A DNA stretch of 13,309 nucleotides from Sphingomonadaceae bacterium (GCA_019239785.1 JAFAZM010000418.1:1-13309), one strand, 5' to 3'; positions 1-6,883 are shown, numbered from the stretch's first letter. Made by a program: numbers and translations. Notes: a model not told the origin generated them from the letters alone.

Positions 1-329
1 TCGCCAAGGACTATGCCGAGGTGAATCTCGGCGCGATCCAGAAGCTGGTCGATGCCAAGGCGCTCGATACGAAGGGCGTGATCGATCATGCCGCGCTGAA
101 GGCGGCCGGCGTCGCCCGCGGCGGCAAGGACGGGGTGCGCGTGCTCGGCAAGGGCGAGCTCAGCGCGAAGCTCAGCTTCAAGGTCGCCGGCGTGTCGAAG
201 GGCGCGCGCGAGGCGATCGAGAAGGCCGGCGGCTCGATCGAGCTAATCGAGGTGGTTCCGGCCGCCGAGAAGGCCGCCGCCAAGAAGGGCAGCGCCAAGG
301 GCCGCGCGAAGGCGTCCGCCGAGGCTTGA
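1..329 (+). CDS. rplO: 50S ribosomal protein L15, C-terminal part (5' end outside window)
   Basis: L15 is a late-assembly protein of the large ribosomal subunit. The frame is open from base 3 and reads AKDYAEVNLGAIQKLVDA, matching the conserved central-to-C-terminal part of bacterial L15 (the YAEVNLG..IQ.LVD stretch, the RVLG.GEL segment, and the final SFKVAG.S..A...IE.AGG region). A GTG at base 21 is internal, because homology continues upstream of it to the window edge. The tail after the conserved core is rich in Lys/Ala (about 20 residues), common in alphaproteobacterial L15. The next gene is secY, the usual order. The stop is TGA at 327-329. The N-terminal part lies outside the window, so the entry is partial. 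Identification is by recognition of conserved sequence. Confidence 0.95.
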   Translation, partial: AKDYAEVNLGAIQKLVDAKALDTKGVIDHAALKAAGVARGGKDGVRVLGKGELSAKLSFKVAGVSKGAREAIEKAGGSIELIEVVPAAEKAAAKKGSAKGRAKASAEA

Positions 330-333
330 GCAT

Positions 334-408
334 CGTCATTGCGAGCGCAGCGAAGCAATCCAGTGCCGCGCTCTGGATTGCTTCGTCGCTTTGCTCCTCG
401 CAATGACG
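334..408. repeat. Dispersed palindromic repeat (GCGAG/GAAGCAATCC type) between rplO and secY
   Basis: Two facing arms pair closely. The outer block CGTCATTGCGAG at 334-345 pairs with 397-408 (12 of 12), and the inner block CGAAGCAATCCAG at 351-363 pairs with 373-385 (13 of 13). A 9-base loop lies at 364-372, and the right arm carries a few extra bases between the blocks. In translation the arms give the spurious peptides CEEQSDEAI and DCFAALAMT, familiar from intergenic repeats across many alphaproteobacteria (background knowledge). No T-tract follows, so it is not a canonical intrinsic terminator. Its position inside an essential operon means secY-adk transcription must read through it or start after it. 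Confidence 0.85.
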
Positions 409-466
409 GTCGAGCCTCTTATATAGCCCGCATCGACTTAGCCGGGGTTTGAGGGAAAGATCGAGC

Positions 467-1840
467 ATGGCATCCGCAGCCGAACAGATGGCCAGCAACA
501 TCAGCCTGGCGAGCTTCGCCAAGGCGACCGACCTCAAGAAGAGGCTCTGGTTCACGCTCGGCGCGCTGATCGTCTTCCGCCTGCTCTCCTTCGTGCCGCT
601 GCCGGGCATCGACCCGCGCGCGCTTGCCGACCTGTTCCAGCGCACCCAGGGCGGCGTGCTCGATTTCTTCAACATGTTCTCGGGCGGCAGCCTGCAGCGG
701 ATGAGCCTGATCGCGCTCGGCGTCATGCCCTACATCACCGCCTCGATCGTCATGCAGCTCGCGACGACGATGTCGCCGCAGCTCGGCGCCCTCAAGAAGG
801 AGGGCGAGAGCGGCCGCAAGAAGATCAACCAATATACCCGCTACGGCACCGTCTTCCTCTGCGCGATCCAGGGCTATTTCATGGCCGTGGGCCTGGAGAC
901 CTGGGGCGCCTCCGAAGGCCATTCGGCGGTGCTCGATCCGGGCATGATGTTCCGCATCACCACGGTGATCAACCTGGTCGGCGGCACCATGTTCCTGATG
1001 TGGCTCGGCGAGCAGATCACCAGCCGCGGCATCGGCAACGGCGTCTCCCTGATCATCATGGCCGGCATCGTCGCGCAATTGCCGCGCGCGCTCGGGCAGA
1101 TGTTCGAAGGCGGCCGCAGCGGCAGCCTCGATCCGATGGTGATCATGCTGATCGTCGCGATGGCCCTGATCCTCGTCCTCTTCATCTGCTTCATGGAGCG
1201 GGCACAAAGGCGGGTGCTGATCCAATATCCCAAGCGCCAGACCGCGCGCGGCCAGATCCAGCAGGAGCGCTCACATCTGCCGCTGAAGGTCAACACCTCG
1301 GGCGTGATCCCGCCGATCTTCGCCTCGTCGCTGCTGCTGATGCCGCTGACCGTCGCCCAGTTTCTCGGCCAGCGCGCCGCCGGCCAGACCGACAGCAATT
1401 TCAACGAATGGCTGCTGACGATCACCGGCCTGCTCCAGCACGGCGCGCCGCTCTACATGTTCCTCTACGGCGCCGGCATCGTCTTCTTCTGCTTCTTCTA
1501 CACCGCGGTGGTGTTCAACCCGGAGGAGACGGCGGAGAATCTCAAGAAATATGGCGGCTTCATCCCGGGCATCAGGCCGGGCAAGCGCACCGAGGAATAT
1601 CTCGATTTCGTGCTGACCCGGATCACCGTGATCGGCGCCGCCTATCTCGCCGCGATCTGCCTCATCCCCGAATTCCTGATCGCGCGCGCGGGCATCCCCT
1701 TCTATCTCGGCGGCACCTCCCTGCTCATCGTCGTCAACGTGACGATGGACACGGTGACGCAGATCCAGAGCCACCTCATCGCCCATCAATATGGCGACCT
1801 CATCAAGAAGGCGAAATTGAAGGGCGGCGGGAGGCGCTGA
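467..1840 (+). CDS. secY: Preprotein translocase subunit SecY
   Basis: SecY is the channel-forming inner-membrane subunit of the SecYEG translocon, which exports and inserts proteins with SecA or ribosomes. The product is 457 residues, within the family range, with multiple strongly hydrophobic segments consistent with ten membrane spans. Recognisable signatures are TDLKKRLWFTLG followed by VPLPGIDP at the N-terminus, the segment SLQRMSLIALGVMPYITASI, and the cytoplasmic loop GGFIPGIRPGKRTEEYL near residue 360. The start is placed at ATG 467, since GAGGGA at 451-456 is suitably spaced and MASAAEQMASN is the usual start in related proteins; a TTG at 449 in the same frame is less likely. The TGA stop at 1838-1840 shares a base with the adk ATG, indicating translational coupling. 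Confidence 0.97.
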   Translation: MASAAEQMASNISLASFAKATDLKKRLWFTLGALIVFRLLSFVPLPGIDPRALADLFQRTQGGVLDFFNMFSGGSLQRMSLIALGVMPYITASIVMQLATTMSPQLGALKKEGESGRKKINQYTRYGTVFLCAIQGYFMAVGLETWGASEGHSAVLDPGMMFRITTVINLVGGTMFLMWLGEQITSRGIGNGVSLIIMAGIVAQLPRALGQMFEGGRSGSLDPMVIMLIVAMALILVLFICFMERAQRRVLIQYPKRQTARGQIQQERSHLPLKVNTSGVIPPIFASSLLLMPLTVAQFLGQRAAGQTDSNFNEWLLTITGLLQHGAPLYMFLYGAGIVFFCFFYTAVVFNPEETAENLKKYGGFIPGIRPGKRTEEYLDFVLTRITVIGAAYLAAICLIPEFLIARAGIPFYLGGTSLLIVVNVTMDTVTQIQSHLIAHQYGDLIKKAKLKGGGRR

Positions 1841-2490
1841 TGAACATCATCCTCCTGGGTCCGCCCGGGGCCGGCAAGGGCACCCAGGCGAGCCGGCTGG
1901 TCGAGCGCCGCAACATGGTCCAGCTCTCGACCGGCGACATGCTCCGCGCCGAGAAGAATGCGGGCACGCCGCTCGGCGAGCGGATCAAGGCGGTGATGGA
2001 CGCCGGCGAGCTGGTCCCGGACGAGATCGTCGACACGCTGATCGACAAGGAGCTCGCGGGGCTTGCACCCGACCGCGGCGTGATCTTCGACGGCTATCCC
2101 CGCACCCTGGTCCAGGCCCAGTCGCTGGACCGGCTGCTTGCCGCCCGCGGCCGCACGCTGGACGTGGTGATCGAGCTCGAGGTGGACGAGGATGCCCTTG
2201 TCGATCGCATCTCCGGCCGCTTCTCCTGCGCGGTCTGCAACACCCCCTATCACGACCGCTACAAAATGCCGGTCGTCCCGGGCGTCTGCGACGTCTGCGG
2301 CGCGACCGAGTTCAAGCGCCGCGCCGACGACAATGCTGAGGCGGTGCGCACCCGCATGGCCGAATATCGCGCCAAGACCGCGCCGATCCTCCCCCATTAC
2401 GAAGCGCAGAACATCGTCCGCCGCGTCGACGGCATGGCGCCGATGGACGAGGTCAGCGCCGCGATTGAGGCGATCCTCGACCAGAGCTGA
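1840..2490 (+). CDS. adk: Adenylate kinase, zinc-type LID
   Basis: Adenylate kinase interconverts ATP plus AMP and two ADP in the cytoplasm. The 216-residue product carries the P-loop GPPGAGKGTQ (7-16), the AMP-binding STGDMLR (30-36), DGYPRT (84-89), and a long LID. Four cysteines in the LID at 130, 133, 150 and 153 form a CxxC...CxxC set, which in this family binds structural zinc; many Gram-negative Adks lack it. The ATG overlaps the secY stop by one base. The family order normally continues to rpsM, but here the stop is followed after three bases by the stop of a convergent gene. Two short stems (2486-2490 with 2494-2498, and 2500-2505 with 2513-2518) cover the junction, but neither has a T-tract, so the transcript end is unclear. 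Confidence 0.98.
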   Translation: MNIILLGPPGAGKGTQASRLVERRNMVQLSTGDMLRAEKNAGTPLGERIKAVMDAGELVPDEIVDTLIDKELAGLAPDRGVIFDGYPRTLVQAQSLDRLLAARGRTLDVVIELEVDEDALVDRISGRFSCAVCNTPYHDRYKMPVVPGVCDVCGATEFKRRADDNAEAVRTRMAEYRAKTAPILPHYEAQNIVRRVDGMAPMDEVSAAIEAILDQS

Positions 2491-2493
2491 GCG

Positions 2494-4152
2494 TCAGCGC
2501 ACCGCCATCAGCGCGGTGAGGCTGCTGAGCGAGGCGCGGCGATTCAGGTTGCTCATCACCAGCACGACGTCCGGTAACGCGAAGCTGACCAGGATGCCGT
2601 CCACTTCGACGAAACGCGGCCAAGGCCGTCGCGCGCCGGTCCCGTCCGCCTCGATCCGATAGAGGCCGTCATGGCCCACCGCGATCAGCGCATTTCCGGT
2701 CGCCGTCAGGCCGAAGAAGGCGACTGTTCCATAGCCGTCGCTGGCCGCTTCCGGCGCTGCTGCTCCTTCCAGGGGATGCGCTGCATCGGCGGCGAAGAGC
2801 TGGGTCACGCCCTGCGGACAGGCGGCCACGATGCGTCCGTGCGTGGCCATGTGCATCAGCCCGATCGCGGCGGCGATGCAGCGCGGCTGCCATGGGATCG
2901 TCGCGAGGCCGTTGACCGGATCGCAGGCGCTGTTCAGCGGTCCGTCGCAAAGACTGCCGGTAGGGTTGCGCTCGATCGTCGCGACGGCGCCGCTCCTCCG
3001 GTCTATCCGGCGCAGGCCGCCGCCCCATTCGCCCTCATTCAACCCCACCCAGACCGCGTCCTGCGTGACGTGGACGACGGTGCGGACCCGCGGCGGGTAG
3101 AGCGGCTGCGAGAGGGTCGCGGCGCGGATTCTGCCGGTCAGGTCGATCAAGCGGTTGCTGGTCAACGCCACCTCCCAGTCATCCCCGCAGGACAAGGCGA
3201 CCAGATAGTCGAAGGACCTCGCGATCATCCGGACCGCGCGCCACGCGCCGCCCTGCCAGCGGCGAAGCGTCCAGCCCTCGCCGTCCCAACGATCGCCGGT
3301 GAGGATGACCGGCGCGCTGCCGTGCACGCAGATGTCGAGAACGTCCTCGTCGAGTTCGTGCTGCCTGCGCGTCCGCTCGCCTTGGACGAGGCTCGAAAGC
3401 CGACCATGATCTGTGAGAAGCCAGAGGCGTCCGTCGGCGAAGACGGCGCGTGAGATCATGTTGTCGGGATGCGGACGCGCCTCCTCGCGCGCCTCGGCGG
3501 CGCGACGAGCCCGCACCGCCTCGGCGGTTTCGGGCTCGGCAGGAAGCGCGAACCGCGAGCCATCGATCGGCACGCGCTCGAGCGAGCTAAGTTCGATGTC
3601 GTAATATTTCAGCGGCGCCCCCTGCTCGAACAAGGCGAGGAGCGCGTCTTGGCTATTGTCGGCAGGCCAGCCCCAGTCGAGCGCGCCGATCAGCGCTTCG
3701 GCGGCAAAGGCGCGGTGCATCGCGGCGCCGAGAGGAGCCAGCGCCGGATCGCTGCTGATCACCGCCGCCGGTGTGCCTGCATCCAGGCCTGTCGCGTGCG
3801 GAAAGAAGAAGGCCCTGCCGATCCGCCCGTTCACCACCGCACTGCCTCGCTCCGCGATCGTTGCTGAGCCGCCGGATGCTGCCGCTGCTGAAGCTCGGGA
3901 GGCCGGCAGCAAAGCGGCGAGGTCCTCGACTCGCATCACCAGCGGACCGGTGAGCCGATCCTGGACGAGATAGGCGCGGCCTCCAAGCACGATAAGCTGC
4001 CAGCCCTCGGCAACGTCCGCCCTGACGTCGCCATTGTCCGCGATCTCGATCGTCATCGCCGGCTGTTCGCCGCCGGCATAGGTCGCCCTGATCCCGGCCG
4101 GCGCGGCGGCCGGGACCAGCAGCAGGAAAAGCATCAGTAATCCGCGCAGCAT
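2494..4152 (-). CDS. Exported protein of unknown function, possible beta-propeller
   Basis: I do not recognise the family. The 552-residue product starts with a clear signal peptide: MLRGLLMLFLLLVP, then AAAPA, with likely cleavage near residue 19, so it is probably periplasmic or secreted. The mature N-terminal part (about 20-190) is Ala-rich, with short beta-like stretches such as MTIEIADNGDVRADV. The second half (about 230-550) has repeated beta-strand blocks with a recurring small-hydrophobic-Trp/Gly pattern (GRLWLLTDHGRLSSL, DAVWVGLNEGEWGGGLRRID, GNALIAVGHDGLYRIEADG). These resemble propeller blades that read out values from a WD/YVTN-like fold; this is inference from pattern only. The start is ATG 4152, with AGAGG five bases upstream; a TTG at 4155 is an alternative. 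It is divergent from the exported-protein gene at 4266 and convergent with adk. Confidence 0.8.
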   Translation of the reverse strand: MLRGLLMLFLLLVPAAAPAGIRATYAGGEQPAMTIEIADNGDVRADVAEGWQLIVLGGRAYLVQDRLTGPLVMRVEDLAALLPASRASAAAASGGSATIAERGSAVVNGRIGRAFFFPHATGLDAGTPAAVISSDPALAPLGAAMHRAFAAEALIGALDWGWPADNSQDALLALFEQGAPLKYYDIELSSLERVPIDGSRFALPAEPETAEAVRARRAAEAREEARPHPDNMISRAVFADGRLWLLTDHGRLSSLVQGERTRRQHELDEDVLDICVHGSAPVILTGDRWDGEGWTLRRWQGGAWRAVRMIARSFDYLVALSCGDDWEVALTSNRLIDLTGRIRAATLSQPLYPPRVRTVVHVTQDAVWVGLNEGEWGGGLRRIDRRSGAVATIERNPTGSLCDGPLNSACDPVNGLATIPWQPRCIAAAIGLMHMATHGRIVAACPQGVTQLFAADAAHPLEGAAAPEAASDGYGTVAFFGLTATGNALIAVGHDGLYRIEADGTGARRPWPRFVEVDGILVSFALPDVVLVMSNLNRRASLSSLTALMAVR

Positions 4153-4194
4153 CAATGCCTCTGGCGCTCAGGATGACAGGTCCGCGCCGACTTT

Positions 4195-4214
4195 CAATCG
4201 CTTCCAAGCGATTG
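4195..4214. promoter_or_regulatory. Operator-like dyad between two divergent exported-protein genes
   Basis: The 9-base block CAATCGCTT at 4195-4203 is followed by CC and then its exact reverse complement AAGCGATTG at 4206-4214. It lies in the 113-base gap between the start codons at 4152 (- strand) and 4266 (+ strand), a typical position for a shared operator. The other half of this gap (4161-4180) reads like a single arm of another dispersed repeat (CGCTCAGGATGACA type). I see no convincing -35/-10 pair. Binding by a regulator is inferred only from geometry. Confidence 0.35.
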
Positions 4215-4265
4215 ACCGGGCCTGCTTTGTGGCGCAGCTTTCCGCCGCAAAACAGGGAGAGTCTC

Positions 4266-4841
4266 ATGCGCGTCTCGTCCGTTGCCGCCGTCGCGTTGCT
4301 GCTGCTTGCCGCCACACCCGCCGCTGCCCAGGTCCCGCCCAACGCCGCCGCCCGGATCGCCGCGCAGCATGCAGCGATGCAGCGGATCGCCTATATGAAC
4401 GGCATGTGGCGCGGGCCGGCCTGGTCGCTTACCTCCGCCGGCCGCCGCGAGGTGGTCCAGACCGAGCGGATCGGGCCTTTGCTCGACGACAGCGTCAAGG
4501 TCGTCGAGGGCCATGGCTATCTCCCCGACGGCTCGACCGGCTTCAACGCGCTTGGGATCATCTCCTTCGATCCGGGCACCGGCGCCTACACGCTCCATTC
4601 CTACGCCCAGGGCTATGCCGGCGATTTCCCGCTGCGGATCACCGACACCGGCTATGTCTGGGAGATCCCGGCCGGCCCCGGCACGATCATCCGCTACACC
4701 GCGACGATCACCGCCGATCACTGGCGCGAGGTCGGCGAGCGCATCGTCGGCGGCGGCGCGCCGATGCAGATTTTCGAGATGAACCTGACCCGCGTCGGCG
4801 ATACCCATTGGCCGGCCGGCGATCCGGTGCCCACGCATTGA
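4266..4841 (+). CDS. Small exported protein, probable lipocalin-like beta-barrel (DUF1579-like)
   Basis: The product is 191 residues. MRVSSVAAVALLLLAATPAAA is a good signal peptide, with likely cleavage before QVPPNAA, so the mature protein of about 170 residues is periplasmic or secreted. The mature part begins with a helical stretch and MNGMWRGPAWS, then alternating beta segments: EVVQTERIGPLLDDSVKVVE, GFNALGIISFDPGTGAYTL, HSYAQGYAGDFPL, TIIRYTATIT, HWREVGERI, IFEMNLTRVGDTHWPAGDPV. This recalls small beta-barrel families that measure overall sample values, of the DUF1579 or nitrobindin/lipocalin-like type; family assignment is tentative and the function is unknown. The start is ATG 4266, preceded by AGGGAGA at 4254-4260. 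Its stop is followed eight bases later by an intrinsic terminator. Confidence 0.85.
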   Translation: MRVSSVAAVALLLLAATPAAAQVPPNAAARIAAQHAAMQRIAYMNGMWRGPAWSLTSAGRREVVQTERIGPLLDDSVKVVEGHGYLPDGSTGFNALGIISFDPGTGAYTLHSYAQGYAGDFPLRITDTGYVWEIPAGPGTIIRYTATITADHWREVGERIVGGGAPMQIFEMNLTRVGDTHWPAGDPVPTH

Positions 4842-4848
4842 CAGTCAC

Positions 4849-4881
4849 CGGCGCGGAGCCCGAAGCCGCGCCGCATTTTTT
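4849..4881 (+). terminator. Intrinsic terminator just before the gdhA ribosome binding site
   Basis: The stem CGGCGCGG (4849-4856) pairs perfectly with CCGCGCCG (4866-4873) around a 9-base loop. Two bases later there is a run of six T (4876-4881), a standard rho-independent layout. It would end the transcript of the exported-protein gene ending at 4841. Because the gdhA Shine-Dalgarno begins at 4884, gdhA mRNA that starts upstream would carry this hairpin in its leader. Confidence 0.75.
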
Positions 4882-4895
4882 CCGGGGAGGTACGA

Positions 4896-6257
4896 ATGAG
4901 CAGAGGCGATGAAGAGCAGCATGTCGATCTGGAAGGGTTCATGGCGGGCGTCGAGCGCCGCAACCCCGGCCAGAGCGAGTTCATCCAGGCGGTCCGCGAG
5001 GTCGCCGAGGACATATTCGACTTCATCGCCGACAAGCAGGAATATCATCGCTGGCAGATCCTGCGCCGGATTGCCGAGCCGGACAGGATCGTCTCCTTCC
5101 GCGTCTGCTGGGAGGACGACAACAATTGCATCCGCGTCCAGCGCGGCTACCGCGTCCAGAACAACAATGCGATCGGCCCCTACAAGGGCGGCATCCGCTT
5201 CCACCCGAGCGTCAACGAATCCATCCTGAAGTTCCTCGCCTTCGAGCAGACCTTCAAGAATGCGCTGACCGGCCTCCCGATGGGCGGCGGCAAGGGCGGC
5301 GCGAACTTCAACCCGAAGGGCAAGAGCGACGGCGAGGTGATGCGCTTCTGCCAGAGCTTCATGACGGAGCTGTACCGCCATATCGGCGCCGACGTGGACG
5401 TGCCGGCCGGCGACATCGGCGTCGGCGGCCGGGAGATCGGCTACATGTTCGGCCAGTACAAGCGCATCACCAACCAGTTCACCGGCGTGCTCACCGGCAA
5501 GGGCCGCGAATATGGCGGCTCGCTGATCCGGCCCGAGGCGACCGGCTATGGCGCGGTCTATTTCATGGAGAACATGCTCAAGACCAGGGGCGACGACATC
5601 GAGGGCAAGACCGCGGTGATCTCCGGCTCCGGCAACGTCGCGACCCACGCCGCCGAGAAGATCGTCCAATTGGGCGGCAAGGTGCTCACCCTGTCGGACA
5701 GCGAGGGCTTCATCCACGATCCGGACGGGATCACCCAGGAGAAGATCGACTGGGTGAAGGCGCACAAGACCCGCCGCCGCGGCCGGATCAGCGAATATGC
5801 GCAGGAATATAAGAACGCGACCTTCCATGCCGGCGCCCGGCCCTGGAGCGTCCCCTGCGACCTGGCTCTGCCCTGCGCTACCCAGAACGAGCTGCTCGGC
5901 GACGATGCCCGGACGCTGGTGAAGAACGGCTGCGTCGCGGTGTCGGAAGGCGCCAACATGCCGACCGACCTCGACGGCGTCCACGTCTTCAAGGAAGCGA
6001 AACTGCTCTACGCGCCCGGCAAGGCCTCCAATGCCGGCGGCGTCGCCGTCTCCGGCCTCGAGATGAGCCAGAACAGCGCGCGCATCTCCTGGAAGGAGGA
6101 GCAGCTCCAGCAACTCCTCAAGGACATCATGCTCGGCATCCACGAAAGCTGCCGCGAATACGGCCAGCGCGGGGATTATGTGGATTATGTGCGAGGCGCG
6201 AACATCGCGGGGTTCAAGAAGGTGGCCGACGCGATGCTGGCGTTTGGCGTGGTGTGA
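4896..6257 (+). CDS. gdhA: Glutamate dehydrogenase, hexameric, probably NADP-dependent
   Basis: The enzyme reductively aminates 2-oxoglutarate to glutamate, assimilating ammonium in the cytoplasm (EC 1.4.1.4 if NADP-linked). The 453-residue length is typical of the small hexameric class. The substrate domain has PYKGGIRFHPSV with Lys97, TFKNALTGLPMGGGKGG with Lys121 and Lys133, and PAGDIGVGGREIGYM with the catalytic Asp173. All four sit at a constant offset from the equivalents in the Clostridium enzyme. The nucleotide-binding fold has the GSGNVA fingerprint near 244-249, and after the second strand the sequence SDSEG rather than a lone acidic end, which favours NADP. The start is ATG 4896 with GGGGAGG at 4884-4890. 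An intrinsic terminator immediately precedes the RBS. The next gene downstream is the unrelated GIY-YIG gene. Confidence 0.97.
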   Translation: MSRGDEEQHVDLEGFMAGVERRNPGQSEFIQAVREVAEDIFDFIADKQEYHRWQILRRIAEPDRIVSFRVCWEDDNNCIRVQRGYRVQNNNAIGPYKGGIRFHPSVNESILKFLAFEQTFKNALTGLPMGGGKGGANFNPKGKSDGEVMRFCQSFMTELYRHIGADVDVPAGDIGVGGREIGYMFGQYKRITNQFTGVLTGKGREYGGSLIRPEATGYGAVYFMENMLKTRGDDIEGKTAVISGSGNVATHAAEKIVQLGGKVLTLSDSEGFIHDPDGITQEKIDWVKAHKTRRRGRISEYAQEYKNATFHAGARPWSVPCDLALPCATQNELLGDDARTLVKNGCVAVSEGANMPTDLDGVHVFKEAKLLYAPGKASNAGGVAVSGLEMSQNSARISWKEEQLQQLLKDIMLGIHESCREYGQRGDYVDYVRGANIAGFKKVADAMLAFGVV

Positions 6258-6293
6258 TTGGGAGAGGCGCCCGAAAGAACTGGAGAAAGAATG

Positions 6294-6410
6294 GAGTCAT
6301 CCCGGCGCAGGCCGGGACCCATGAACACGGTATTTGAAGGTTCGTGATGCGACTTTCGCTTGCCCTCCAGCCCAGGTGTTCATGGGTCCCGGCCTACGCC
6401 GGGATGACTC
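6294..6410. repeat. Palindromic repeat A (BIME-like, CCCGGC...GCCGGG hairpins)
   Basis: The left arm 6294-6327 pairs with the right arm 6377-6410 at 33 of 34 positions, around a 49-base loop. Each arm is also a hairpin by itself: CCCGGC, a four-base loop (GCAG on the left, CTAC on the right), then GCCGGG. The pair is thus two REP-like hairpins facing each other. The right arm ends six bases before the GIY-YIG start codon, and it holds an in-frame TGA (6405-6407) that prevents any earlier start. The family (VIPAKAG/GPAFAGMT in translation) is widespread between genes in sphingomonads and relatives, as background knowledge. Confidence 0.93.
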
Positions 6411-6416
6411 TTTGAA

Positions 6417-6740
6417 GTGTCCGCCTACGTCTACATCCTCGCCAGCCGCCGCAACGGCACGATCTACATCGGCTCCACCACCGACCTTCCCAAGCGCATC
6501 TACGAGCATCGCGAGGGCCTCGCCGACGGCTTCACCAAAGAATATGGCGTCAAGCGCCTCGTCTATGTCGAAGCCCATGACGACATCAGCGACGCCATCG
6601 TCCGCGAACGGCGGATGAAGGAGTGGCATCGGGATTGGAAGATCCGGCTGATCGAGAAGGAGAATCCGTTCTGGGAGGATCTGGCGGTGACCCTGCTTGG
6701 CTTCGAGCCGCTGGAGAAGGATGATCCCGAGAAAGAATGA
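6417..6740 (+). CDS. Small GIY-YIG domain nuclease (YhbQ/UPF0213-like)
   Basis: The 107-residue product consists almost entirely of one GIY-YIG domain, a fold of metal-dependent endonucleases. Visible core residues are Tyr6 in AYVYILAS, Tyr17 and Gly19 in IYIGSTTDL, Arg27 in LPKRIYEHR, Glu64 in IVRERRMKEW and Asn83 in EKENPFW, matching the expected Tyr, Tyr, Arg, Glu, Asn set, so it looks catalytically intact. The only possible start is GTG 6417: an in-frame stop lies at 6405 and the first internal Met is residue 67. There is no good Shine-Dalgarno sequence (TTTGAA precedes the GTG), and expression may be weak. The stop at 6738-6740 is two bases from palindrome B, while palindrome A ends six bases before the start. 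The substrate is unknown; activity on the flanking hairpins is a hypothesis. The gene is convergent with ppc. Confidence 0.9.
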   Translation: MSAYVYILASRRNGTIYIGSTTDLPKRIYEHREGLADGFTKEYGVKRLVYVEAHDDISDAIVRERRMKEWHRDWKIRLIEKENPFWEDLAVTLLGFEPLEKDDPEKE

Positions 6741-6742
6741 TG

Positions 6743-6859
6743 GAGTCATCCCGGCGAAGGCCGGGACCCATGAACACGGTAGTGGAGAATGGGCGACACT
6801 GTCGTCGCTTCACTTGGCTACTCGGAGTTCATGGGGCCCGGCCTTCGCCGGGATGACTC
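6743..6859. repeat. Palindromic repeat B (BIME-like), second copy
   Basis: The left arm 6743-6776 pairs with the right arm 6826-6859 with two mismatches, around a loop of about 50 bases. Each arm again forms its own CCCGGC-GAAG/CTTC-GCCGGG hairpin. Its length equals that of repeat A, and the left arm differs from that of A by one base. The loops of A and B share their first bases (CGGTA) and some interior similarity but have diverged more than the arms. It lies between the stops of the convergent GIY-YIG and ppc genes, and could act on transcript ends. It has no T-tract. Confidence 0.93.
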
Positions 6860-6883
6860 ATATTCAATCCTGTCCCAGTCGCT

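Larger units (their letters stand above)
6283..6859 (+). mobile_element. Candidate REP-like unit: GIY-YIG gene framed by two palindromic elements
   Basis: The block consists of palindrome A (6294-6410), the nuclease gene (6417-6740) and palindrome B (6743-6859). The two palindromes are each exactly 117 bases, in direct order, 449 bases apart. A longer direct repeat of about 50 bases includes the last codons of the gene (GAGAAAGAA) at both 6283-6291 and 6729-6737. There is no transposase, no obvious target-site duplication and no long terminal inverted repeat of IS type. The interpretation as a mobilised or domesticated unit, by analogy with REP sequences and their RAYT nucleases, is inference. 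Confidence 0.45.

Noticed and set aside
391..425. Promoter before secY (TTGCTC ... TATATA)
   Set aside because: The spacing is 23 bases and the -35-like hexamer is part of the dispersed repeat.
1000..1839. Upstream in-frame extension of adk through secY
   Set aside because: The extension is a shadow of secY in another frame with Arg-rich nonsense sequence; Adk homology begins exactly at the ATG at 1840.
4161..4180. Solo arm of another dispersed repeat (CGCTCAGGATGACA type)
   Set aside because: Only one short arm is present with no partner, and it overlaps the leader of the gene starting at 4152; too short to annotate with confidence.
6743..6859. Intrinsic terminator for ppc or the GIY-YIG gene
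   Set aside because: Strong stems but no T-tract on either strand; annotated as a repeat instead.
6294..6859. CRISPR array
   Set aside because: Only two copies, each a long palindrome, with a gene between them rather than uniform spacers.
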